Shown here: piece by piece, positions 21,510 to 33,600 of the stretch | Layout of the letters: the number at the start of each line of letters is the position of its first letter | Numbering within the stretch: the stretch's first letter is position 1 | From: Apostichopus japonicus | Taxonomy: Eukaryota > Echinodermata > Holothuroidea > Aspidochirotida > Stichopodidae | Reading direction: 5' to 3' | Assembly (NCBI RefSeq): GCF_037975245.1 | Contig: NC_092572.1 | Location: forward strand, 25,081,989 to 25,145,988 | Length of the DNA: 64,000 nucleotides | Program-made: the position numbers and the translations under genes | Notes under the pieces: generated by a model | Database searches by the model: none | What the model saw: the letters and a program-made list of their open reading frames with translations, nothing else | Told to the model about the DNA's origin: nothing

Positions 21510-21752
21510 GGGAGTGTTAGCTCAGTGGTTAACGCCGGTGCCTTTCAATCATAAGGTCCCGAGTTCGAGTCACTCCAAGATTAATGCATGTCGTCCAGAT
21601 ACAGAGTTGTTGACAATTGACAATTCATAATCATGGACGTTAAAATATGAATCTAAGAGACTGACTTCGGTCAGCCTGCGGCTTTGGTAAGCCAACGATG
21701 GCTTCTTTGCGAGTTCCTGCTTGCAGGAGGATCTAAAATACATACATACATA
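21510..21752 (+). mobile_element. tRNA-derived SINE
   Basis: A tRNA-like head (A-box TAGCTCAGTGGTTAACG at about 21518, B-box GAGTTCGAGTC at about 21559) is followed by a ~150-bp body with small hairpins and a (CATA)n tail. The 3' half of the T arm and the acceptor stem cannot both form, so it is a SINE and not a working tRNA gene. Confidence 0.75.
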
Positions 21753-23776
21753 GAAAGGGAAATAATTCACTCTTTTGATTTCGTAAATGTGGTTTTAGCT
21801 TTAGCATTCACTACTTAAAGTTTGCTATTATGTATCCCTTTATTTCTTAATATCATCCATTTTCTTGCAAACAACCTCTGACCTCTTCAAATTAAACAAT
21901 GGTTTTGTCTGTATCTTTGTTTTTGTTTGAAATACATTAAGCGCTCCTATACACGAGTTAGGTTTGCTTGCTCAATATTTGGGTTTACAATGAATGCATA
22001 CCAATGTTCGTGTTCAACATATATATTTTATGTTTGGCTTGTGCATAAGTTTTACAAAACGATTTGTTGAGTTTTGAATAGTTTAAGCACAACCTAATTT
22101 TATAATCCAGATTGACATGGGTATATCAGCAGGGCTGTAGTCAAGTGAAGCAGATTCGAGTAGTTTTTTTAAAACCTATTTAGGTTTTAAGACGATCCTC
22201 AATTTTTTCTGACTTCAAATGCCGGAAATGTTGTATTAATATCGTTATATTGCTTTTAATAGTATTCTCTTTTTGAGGTGTACACTTTCTTTTACTCGGT
22301 ATGAGTTTTAATAATATTGTCCCATTCAATATGCGGTACACATTTTATCTACATGTTCGTAACTTTCTACTAGTCTAAATTTATGCATTACTTTATAAAC
22401 GTTGTCCAACTAATCTTGCAATATACAAAATGTCGTATCAGATATTACATGTACAACACATATTGATTAGTTTCCCTTAAAATATATTATGAGGTAACTA
22501 CATATCTGGACTATTTTTTTAGAAAAAAATAACGTTATGAACTTAATATTCTTCATACGTGATGCGTTACAAATATTTATATCACATGTGTTAGTTGAAG
22601 AACTACTGTTTAGCTAATCATTTATTGCGATAGGCTTTACTATATTATAAAACATATTGTATTTGAATCACCTAGCATCAAAAGTACCACACCACTTTGT
22701 TGTTCAGAGTGTTCAGTGGTAGAATCCAAAATATCACTTCACTTGTTACAATCATTTTTTTAACTGAGGATTCCTTCAGACCAAGCCTGTCAATATATAA
22801 TATCTATATATTTGTGTTTTTTTTTTCTTTGGTATGAATTTAATCATGATGTTAATAGTCGTTTTTATCCACCTGAGCTGATCTGCAGGTCCGTTCTGCT
22901 AGAAGTTTTCAAAAGGTACTTCCCCAAGATGACTTCATGTACCAGGGAGGTAAATTTCCTCCATGGTGGTTATAAAAAGTGTTTAAGAATTTTGACCACA
23001 GTTAACCATATTTGAAAATCTAGCATATCTGGGGCCAATACAGTATAACTTTAAGAAAGCACAATAATTGTGTCCGCGATAATTGAAATACCCTTAAGAT
23101 TGATGTAATCCATGGTTTACCTTCAATGAAGGACGCCACCTTCAATATGATCTATTAAGATATAATGAACTTTATGTCAACCTTAACAAGCTATGTAATC
23201 TGGAGAGCTTCAAACGGTTGCTACCCTAATTACTGATATGAAACGTAAGTCAATATTTACACAAGATAGAAATCACTATAGGTCTACGTTATAATCCTAT
23301 CTTCCCTGTTCTATGGTCGCATTTTCTTTTCCATCGAGTATCGTAGACAGTTCACGAACCTGATGCACACATAGAACACAGTACCTACTGTAAATCTTAA
23401 AGTTCTGTAGCACAGTAAAGACTGGATCGTGCTGTTATATCGATAACATGTGATATTATGATTGTGTAACCCCAACAATTCAATTTTCTTGAGTTTGTTG
23501 GAATTATACATCTCCTCAGTTCTTACTGTAATCTTAATAGCACATGCTACCAATTTATCAGCACAATCCAGTTTTTATTTTGGGAAAAAACTTAAAAATT
23601 TACAGTTGGTTACTGTATTCTCTGTGTGAATTGGTTGCTTCATGCATGAAACGTCCTAACACCTATTTTTTTTTTCTACGGCATGAAACATGACATGAAC
23701 CATACTTGTACTAGTCTTACATTCATCTGAAGAAAAAAATATTGAAGTAGTTATTATCAGCATGTCCTTACTTTTC
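21753..23776. other. No recognised gene
   Basis: AT-rich non-coding sequence between the SINE and the TIR element. Confidence 0.4.
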
Positions 23777-23780
23777 CATA

Positions 23781-24183
23781 GGCAAGCCACCCGTAAATAA
23801 TAAAGTGAATGTGTAGCAAGTGGTATGACAGGTCAATTAAGAAAATATAAAAACAGTGGTAATGCTGTGTAACTCGTCAGATTCTAAAGCACTAGGGTTG
23901 CACTTTGTACAATCATAACAATAATAGGTAAAACGCCCTCATTAACAGTTATTCAAAGCCCGTTTACACGAATTCACGCCAGTAGAATCAATGTGATCGA
24001 GTGGTACGGACTTTGGTCTGTGGCACAAGATCCGAGGTTCCATTCCTACCTTCGCCTGATGAGTCCCAAAAAGACGAAACCGGTCGTGAAGTGGAAATTG
24101 TTCTGGTGTGTTGATCTTTATTTATTATACATCTGTCATACCACTTGCTACACATTCATGTCTTATCTACGGCTTGGCTTGCC
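23781..24183. mobile_element. TIR element with internal tRNA-like promoter, copy 2 (complete)
   Basis: About 50-bp terminal inverted repeats: the left begins GGCAAGCC and ends GCAAGTGGTATGACAG; the right is the inverse, ending GGCTTGCC. A 4-bp direct repeat CATA flanks the 403-bp element (23777-23780 and 24184-24187). The interior carries a tRNA-like A-box (GATCGAGTGGTA) and a degenerate B-box, about 23995-24045. A partial repeat of the interior (about 24191-24260) follows directly. Confidence 0.8.
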
Positions 24184-24260
24184 CATAACAAAGTGGTAAT
24201 GCTGTAAAACTTGTCAGATTAAAAAGCACCAGGGGTGCACTTGGATAATACGCCCTCACA

Positions 24261-27070
24261 GTCATGATAATCATAGAACAAAGCACTAACATGTTCTAGG
24301 GGATAATTTCCAAGACCAGAAAAATAAGTAACAGTCATGGCTGCTATATATAGACAACATTGTGATCGATATTAAAATGTTTCAGTGACGTTTAATAATT
24401 TCTAGAATTGTCGAGCGATGATACTTTCATCATGTTCGACACTAGTGGAGACTTGAAAGAAGGTAGAGGGGAGGCTGTGCGTGGGTGCAACGTAATTAGT
24501 GTGTTGTGCGGAATAGTCATGCTAGAGTTCCAAGACATTTGTGTGGTCTGTGCAACTTCCAAGCTGCAGAAGATCTTGAGGTGTTCATTGACATCTCATG
24601 ATATGATAATACTTTATAAGCGTATATTATGTTCAAGTAGTGAACGTTGAACAGACACAACAAATGCACATTTAGGGAGAAATCCAACCACGGCATGGAC
24701 TAACTCTTTATGTTGAACGACAATATTTTGTTTCGTTGAGCATTACAGAAGCATATGGAATTGCACTTATATGCTATGAAAGGATATTGGGAATGCTTGC
24801 TTTGCTACTCGAGTTGACCCCTTCATAGCCATGTTAGAGCCTGTACATGCAAAGTATCTAAAATATACGTTTAACCTCCTTCATAATCAGAGATACTTTC
24901 GTTGAAGTTCATATACTTCTTTTGACGAGTATTTTATGCATTGCAATACAAATAAGATTTATCATTGCTACATGCTTGTTGATGGTAACTATAGTAGTAA
25001 TTAAATTTCACATTCTCAGACCTTACTAAAACGCAAACTCCATTACTAAATAAAAACAAACTTGGTGATTGAAAGCAAATATAAGGAAGTGCCATTTCGT
25101 AATACGACCATCCTCTTCCACCTAAAGGAAATATAGTTAGAGTGGTCAATTTCGAGCGGAATTCATCTCTTGGCACTGCATCTTTTCATTTCAGACAATG
25201 AATACAAGAAAACATATGACACATATACCTCTACTATAGTTTTTATAAGGTCTTACAATATGCTCCCGAGGGTACATCACGTTATAAATAGCAATTAGCC
25301 ACGACAATACAAGCCAATTGCTTGCCATACATTATATTTCAATTCAAAGAAAAGAAAGAAAGCAAAGTTTTGCTTTCACTTTAGCGCTTTTAATGATTTA
25401 CTCAAAATAAACTGAAAGCAATGAAGTTTCTATTGTATATTTAATGCACCAAATATAAGACAAAAAGAAGAAAAATGCTTACAGTTTCGAAATCTCGGGC
25501 GTAGTGTCTTTCAAAACCAATGGAAACTGAATATTATATGTACTTGAATATGATACATGTTATAAACTTAAGTGTACATTGTTAACTGTAAATCATGGCC
25601 ATTGAGTATTATTACAATCAACTTTGGAATGAATTATTCTATTCAAGATAGCTTTATAAAGTAAGGTAAATGTCAATCACCACCAGAACATCGATATGAA
25701 TGTGTGCTCAACGAATACTTTGGCCCACTCATCAATGAAACTCTCCATGGATCTCTGTAATCCCGAAATATTTCACATTCCCATAAACGACTTATTCTTT
25801 CTTTGATTGGTATTTTCACTTTGATTTGCTAGCTAGAGTTTCATTCATTAGCATGCCAATGAACGTACAAAGGGTAATAACATTTCCAAACGTTAACGAT
25901 TATAAAAGTATCACTATCATAGTTAATTAACTATCAAACTAGTTGATTTCTGATATTAATATTCGCTTTGAATTTCATGCCACCTTGATTCTACTAATAT
26001 CTACATTTTAAGATTACACGCTTCGAACAAATTCGTATCAAATAAACGTTGATGAAGTTAAGATAACAATCCGTTGCTCTGGAAAGCATTTAAACCGTCT
26101 TCTATTCTAGTATACGCTATATAGGCAATATTAAATACTTTTAACTTCCAATATTATGTATTTCCAGAAATGTTTCAAAAGAAACTAAAAATTATTTTTT
26201 CACGGTTAACATTTCTCGTGGTATTTTTAAGGAAATGTTCAAAAAGCTACAAGAAACAAGATACTTTATGTTCATATTTTAATAATTAAATATAAACATA
26301 GGAAGAAATGAGCATCCGATATTTTACAAGTGAAATCTGTTTTCCGCTTGCATCTTTAAAATTGAATAGTTCGATTGCCTAATCTACAAAACATTGACTT
26401 CACGACCCCTTACTTTAGATTAACAAAGGTTAGTTAATCATACATTTTGATAATTATTAACAACTGTTCATTTATAAGCAGATGTTAATAAGACGTATGG
26501 TGTGATATAGCAAAACGAAACTAAAGAAACCTGATAACGTATCAGTTCAACAAATGTTCTTATCCGATTTGGTAAACATCAATTAATCGAGTTTAGCGAG
26601 AACACACGTAATGTAGGTAAACGACATTCCTCTAGCCAAATTTGGTTATGCAAAGAATTACTACTGAAACTTGAATGAGGAAATATTCATAATTTCCTAA
26701 ACCATATGTGACATACACACTGGAGTCTACTGACCGTTCCCCTTTCATTTACTTCCTAATTGCATATCCTCACCTTCCTACTTAAATTTTTGTATTAAAC
26801 TGTAAATTATTATATAATAACTTTTTTTCTTCAATTTTTTTCTCCATGCATCTACAATGATTAAGCTAATGGCAAACATTAAACTGCAATACAATGCATT
26901 CTGGCGAAACGGAACAATATAGCTGTATATTATGTTGTTCATTAACGCTGGTGAGGCTGTCTTTCTCTATGAAGATGAAGTTTGCCAGCTCGTGTCACTA
27001 AAAGAAACGAATTTTAAATGAAACATGTTGTTACAAATGGACCTATAAAGGTTAGTTTTTCAGTAACGAA
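24261..27070. other. No confident gene
   Basis: Contains the third partial copy of the 18.1/18.6-kb repeat (about 25440-25520). An open plus-strand stretch at 24410-24650 has exon-like borders but no recognisable domain. Confidence 0.4.
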
Positions 27071-27087
27071 TATAAATAAATAAATAA

Positions 27088-27174
<87 letters not shown>

Positions 27175-27184
27175 CACACATACA
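27071..27184. repeat. (TAAA)n/(TA)n microsatellite
   Basis: A short TAAA run passes into TA repeats with TG interruptions, adjoining the 3' tail of the minus-strand SINE. Confidence 0.9.
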
Positions 27185-27400
27185 ATTGTAGTGAGTTAGA
27201 CATTCCAGAACAGTGAAAATACTTCCACAGGGACTCGAACCTGGGCCTTCCGCTTTATATGCGGACACCCTAACTACTAGGCTATGGACCCTGATTAAAT
27301 TCCCAGAGGTTCGAAACATGTAGGCTTTTGTCACCTGTATCAAACAATACTAGTTCTGTTTTGATGACATATTTGCCTTACTCTAGAGATCAAACATAAT
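27185..27400 (-). mobile_element. tRNA-derived SINE (same family as 52248-52500)
   Basis: Reverse-complement match to the 52.4-kb copy over about 200 bp. The tRNA-like head has B-box GGTTCGAGTCC and A-box region TAGCCTAGTAGTTAGG on the minus strand. Its outer part overlaps the end of a minus-strand open frame (27383-27646). Confidence 0.75.
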
Positions 27401-27655
27401 GCAAGCCAACTCGAAATAATTTTTGGACAAATCAATCACTGCCAGCATCTCATCCACGGTTTCTCGGGAAAAAGACCAGGAGGGCAAATATAGAGGTGAA
27501 TAAACATATAGCGGTATATAATAAATCTTGCGCTCGAAGCCTAATGGATGTCCAACCATGTGAATTTTATTTGCGCAAATCACTGTTTCAGCTAAATTAT
27601 GAGCAAAAAACAAATCAGAAAAGGGATCCGGCAAGTATGGGGCATGTGCTAATAT

Positions 27656-30600
27656 CTACCTGAAATAGTTAATTGTACAGATGGGAGTATTTATTATTCA
27701 TGTTATACTGAATAAAGTTACGTAAGAATTACATCGATGTCTTAGAGAAATGTCATAACACAGTATCGCATAGACAAACATATAATAAAAAAGCTCATTT
27801 ATCATGTCTTGAAATGTGTTCAAAATTTTGAAGTATTACATTTTTACCTAGTAAGTATTCATCTACAACATTCAACAATTTTCTGTATATTTTATAATAA
27901 AACAAGGAAACTTGATACATGTTTTGCTTACATACAAATATAAACACTATTAGTAACAGGAAATAACAACACGTATTTTGCTAAATTAAAGGTCAAATGC
28001 TTGTGTTATCTCTTCCTCGACTCGTGGTATATCAGGACAAATTAATAAAAATGGTAGTAAATGGATAATTTAGACATCCTTTGCTTGGTGAGCTGAATAC
28101 TTTGAACGATTGCATACGTATTAACTATAGCTAATACAGAATTTATAATATGTGTTATAGACAACATTCGATGCCAACAATCGGCAGTAACATTAGTTAA
28201 TCTACCTACCTCCATTCTACGCGAAATTCCTGGACCTGTGTGTAAAATATAGATTAAATAACTAAAAATTGTTTGAAAAAAATTGTAGACACTTTTCTAG
28301 ACAGTCAGGAATACATTAAGTTAGATTGAAAGTTAGTTACACCGAACATTCCAACCCCTGAATTAGGTCATTAACCCCCTTTATATTGTTGTCAGAGACC
28401 TTTATATGATACATGATTTCTTGTCAAGATATTGCGTTTAATATGAAGTTGTATAAAAGTAAAATATCGTATGTTCTTTAACATATGTGCTCTTGTAACA
28501 ACATTATGACAAATCGATATTTTATTACCCTAATAATTCCGGACTCGGTATCTAACCGCTTCTGTGTCCTTTAATATACTATGTGCAATTAAAAACACCA
28601 AATTTAGCGATTTTTATTCATACTTACCTCCTTCTCATATGTCATTGCTTGTTTACCATATCGTTCCTGAAATTAAAGTTGACATATTGTAAAATGCCAA
28701 AATATCGAAGTAAATGATTACACATATAGTGCCCAATGTTGAATGCAATCTCACACAAATACAACTAATTTATTCTACATTGTCTGAGGACGAATTAAAT
28801 TATTTAATCTTTTAGTTCCCAACATAACGTTGGTTTGTATAATATTAAAACCTCTTGTTTAGAAAATAGTTTTGATGCATGGTAAAACAAGTTATTCCAG
28901 CAAGAGATAGAAAAAGGTGTATATACAATAGTTTTGCAGCATTGAGCCGCGTTCTTATCTTGTCTTTACATTTTTTATTCAACTAAAAATATACATAAAA
29001 TACTAACGTTCCACTGGCCTGTTGAGTCAAGAATAAACCACTTTGCAATAGGAATCCAGAGCACTGAAACAATACAAGAAAGTGTTATGTCATAATACAT
29101 GATATTGATTAACTTTGTTTGATTGCTATTTGTAATGACATAATACAAATTGTTAACATCAATTTGAAATAAATGTTATTAAAACGCACACACACGAAGC
29201 TTTTTAAAGTGTGATAATATTTTATTTCATTTAATCAGTGATTATAATGGGAACATAAACGTTAATATGGCTATGACTATGGCATCGTTCACGTGACAAA
29301 TTGAAAGATACCATTTCTTGGTTACTACACAACTTACCATTGATATTGTTTATTTGTATTTCGTTTAGCAGGTGACTGTTCTGCAAAGATGGTGGAAGCA
29401 AGCAACATTCGAACCTGCAAAACAGTATAGACCTTAGTTAATGAGTTTCTGTTTATATTATTTCAGTTTTGATTGCGTATAACTTTAAAATACACGGCAC
29501 CGTTTTGGGGGGTCTCTTAAAAAAATTATCGGAAGACTTCAATTTTTAAGTTATTTATTAACTTTTTCATGTTTTATTAAAGATTGACCTCAGAACTGGA
29601 ACAATTATAATTATACTTGAAGATACAGATAATTAGAATTACTTACGATATATTTTTTAACCGGTCGCATGTAAGGGAGTATTCTAAAATACCTTCCAGC
29701 TCATCTTTTGAAATCTCCCGGCCCATTTCAGTTATCTTCAATTCATCGACATAGGATAATTTTTGGACTTGTAAACCAGAAGTCAGCGAAATGCATTTTG
29801 TACTTCGATGAGCAGAACTAAAGCAATTTTCGAATTGAATGCAAGTGACGGGAATCTGCATAAAAGGAATCATTAACGATTTCATATGAGAAAAAAAAAT
29901 AGTGAAGCGAAACACATCAAATCAACCCTACCCACAAAGAACATATTAAATTATAAAAGAAAACATGAGCCTAGGACCTAATCACTGTCTTCGTCCAGCA
30001 TAATTACTTTTAAAATAATCTGCTTCATACTTTGTTAATGAATGCAATGAAAATAACTAAAACAAAACTTGCCTCAGCCTTTGATGCAATCGCAACAAGC
30101 TGTAATGATGACTTTTGAAGTAATCTGCTGTCCGCTGAACTTATTGTAACACAATTCAGGCAAAGTTCCTTCAGGCTCTCCTTGATTTCAATAAGCTTTC
30201 CAGTACTTTCCAGTACACATAAAATTGCCAATTTATGACCGGTAAGATATGTGATTATCGTCTCAGCAGATTTAGAGTTGATTCCACAAGCAAATCGATA
30301 CACATACTGAAAATTAAACGGATCTAACTTTTGCAGAGTTCTTTTTAGATCAGCCATGGGTGTATTTTGGGTATATTTGGCTAAGTAATTAGCCGCGTAC
30401 CATTCACAAAAGAGTGGATGAAAGAATCTAACAAGAGTTTTGTTTGTTATGTCCTGTAAGTCTGTTACACCTGCACTACTAATAGTTTTCATACCTTCTT
30501 CTTCTACTAGAATACCGACTCTAATATAATGATCATAGAATTCCTTTCCCAGTTTTTCAAGCATCGCCTTCTTGTTCCATTCAATGCTTCGTCGATTACC

Positions 30601-33600
30601 CATGAGACCATCGAACGCCAATTTATCTAACTTTTCGTGCTCTCTCTCCAAGCTTTTGTAACGCTTGCTGATTTCAGCATTAGCCTTATTTCTAAGATGG
30701 CTGTGAAAACAAGATACTACACAGCTAAAGAAGCTTGTGACAGTTTCAAAATTTGCATCGATTTTTCTGTGATGTATTAGATGTGCAAACATAACAAAGA
30801 ACAGAGGAACTTCGCAAATCTCCCAGAGAACTGGGTTCTGATTTATTCGTTGCATTAATGTTTTCGCTGCTTCAGGATCATTTGGAACTATAGCCTTTTT
30901 TATGTATGCATTTTGGGCTCTTTCATTAAACCCGGTTAACCTGACTACGACAGATTGTGGTGCAATTGTTTTCGGCACCACTTGTGTTCTGGTGGTTAGA
31001 ATTACTACGAACTGTTGAAACATATTTCTTCGGATAATGTGTGTGATGTCATTACTTTCACTTAAGTCTTGATCTGGGTATTCATCGTAACCATCTAGCA
31101 GCACCACAACAGATTTACAGTAGTGCATGACAGCTTTGATATCTTCTGGTGTTAATAAAGAGTCGCGAGGGAGTACAGTTAACTTAACTGCTTCATAGAA
31201 TGACTGAACACCATCCAGCTGCCTCAGTCGAAGGCTTATGAACAGTTCAATGTTCAGCATGGGTGAACACGAAGCTTTGTTACACCAGTCATATGCAAAC
31301 TGCAGAGCAATTGTAGATTTCCCATGACCAGGGTCTCCCTCTACGAGACGTATAGTAGAGTTAACAAGGGGATCTTCTAAGATGCTGTGATAGGAATCTA
31401 AAGCAGTCCATGTATCTTTAACAGTTTTGCGACCTATCGAAGTCGCCAATTGAATGCCACCATCTACAAAAACTTCATTAACACAAAAAATGCTATCGCT
31501 CAGAAATGGTATAGGTTTAATAGCGTTGTATTGGTTTTCATAGGTACCTCTTAACTGCTTTACCAACTCTCGTTTTATAGCTGTGGGAAAAGATGAAACA
31601 CATGGTAACTTTTAATAAATCAGAAATTGTGCCTTTTGAAGTTTTTGCAGTAAACTTCGTCAACTATTGATGTCAGTTTCTATTGATTGTGTAGCAATAA
31701 CATGGCAAATGTGTGTAGATTCTAAAAATGCAACTACTAAAACTGGGAAACTCACAGCAGATATATTGTGATTGGTTATCATTTATTACTACCATCATTA
31801 CCTTCAAGTTGGTCAGTGTTAGGATCAATCCTATTCATCAGCAGGAACTTCTAGAAAGTAAAAAATAATCGAGCATTATAATAAGGAAAATGTATGTTCG
31901 TGCTATACATACTGCATGGGTTCATGATTACGTTACCAGTAAAGGGAACTCGTTTTATTTGTCAAAGTACAGGCATATATTGAAGATAAACACTTTTGCA
32001 AACTGTATTATCATAGATATTAAACATTAATGAATCAGACAGTTGTTGTCTACTTTCACCTGATGGTAAGGAATACCTTTTACTCGTATAACTTTAGATG
32101 TTAAACTCTTTATGTCTTACCTCTTCCTGCTCGTTTTGCCTTCCCAAGGTGTCAACGACACCTTGACCTGTCAGCTGGCGTTTTCTGTTACGGGCTACAA
32201 AAAAAGTACAAAAATATTCCCTGAAATACGTAAGTGTAGAGTAAATGTCAAATTAAGCGATAAACATCCATACGGCCGTTTGAGAGCGCTTAATTGAAAC
32301 CTCTTTAATATGTCTCTTATATATCTTTAATATATTATTATACAAAATGTGTAAAGATAGATAGCGGTGTCGAGACCATATATGCTAATGACCTCTTGTG
32401 CTTAGAAGAACACTAGACACTGAAACTGATGTTTTTATACAATAATTTGAACAAAAAGAAACACGGTCTACCTGAAGAAGAAAATGAGTAAATTTTTCAT
32501 CTGATTACTATGAACTGCGAAACATTTGAACTATTTCTCTTTGAATTGTATTCAAAACGGTATTTTAAAGTTCATAATGTGAATTATGTTTGAAATGACA
32601 TTACCTGATTTAAGAATCAAATACATAACAAAAAACACGATAATAAGAAGTCCAATCAAAGGCACGCCGATAGCTAGAAATATCTTCCTTTTCCGGTCAG
32701 TGGAAATGACGGGGCTTTGTAAGTTAACTTCAGTGTTTGACTCTGGTTGTAAATGACAATAAAATACGTTAGTTTTAAATGCCACACTGTTTCACAGATG
32801 AAACACTCAATATGATATTGGAATGTTACTTACATGAAGGGCTGGAATCAATTTTAGGACATGCAACAAGGTCAAAAGGCAATCGAGTGTGGTGTTTTGT
32901 TTACATTTTAACAAAGGATGACAGTAAATATGTATATACACACACACATGTATATATATAAATATATACAGTAAATTTACAGTATGATGCAATACAAATA
33001 TTTCATTCATGGCTATCAATGTGTTATACGTGTAGTTATGGTTGTTTCTAAAAGAACAGATTGTAGAGGTATTTTAAACTGGAAATGGCAGTAACGTTGG
33101 ACTCATAAAAGAAAACAACGTACCCTCATGGAAAAATAGTTCAAACTTTTTCGACATCTCAAACAGATCAGCATATTCCCCATATGTTTTACACTCGAAC
33201 CTGATTCTATCTTTATACGTGTGCAATCTGTACTTTGTCTTAAGAACCACTTCATATGTGTCTCCGTTGCTGGTCACGACAGTTTCTTCATTTACCACGG
33301 TTATCATCAAAGAATCGTCGAAGGACAGAGTAACCAACTTTAGACGCACCACTGGACGTACTCTATGAAGAGAACATGTCAGAGTTCCTTCTTGTTCAGC
33401 TTCGATGATGCAGTACTGATTTTCATCACAGCCACTCATGATAGGATATGGAGGATCTGGGATAACTGGTTGTCAGAAAGGAAAACAATTACACAACTGG
33501 CTTTTTGACAAGTCTAGATGTAGAAACAGAGATGGTTTGAGGTTCTTAACACCAGCACTCACACTTAACGTAATAAACAGCACAACCTTGCGACTAGACG

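Noticed and set aside
24408-24650. Plus-strand open frame with an acceptor-like border
   Set aside because: No ATG start, no recognisable domain and no neighbouring exon on that strand.
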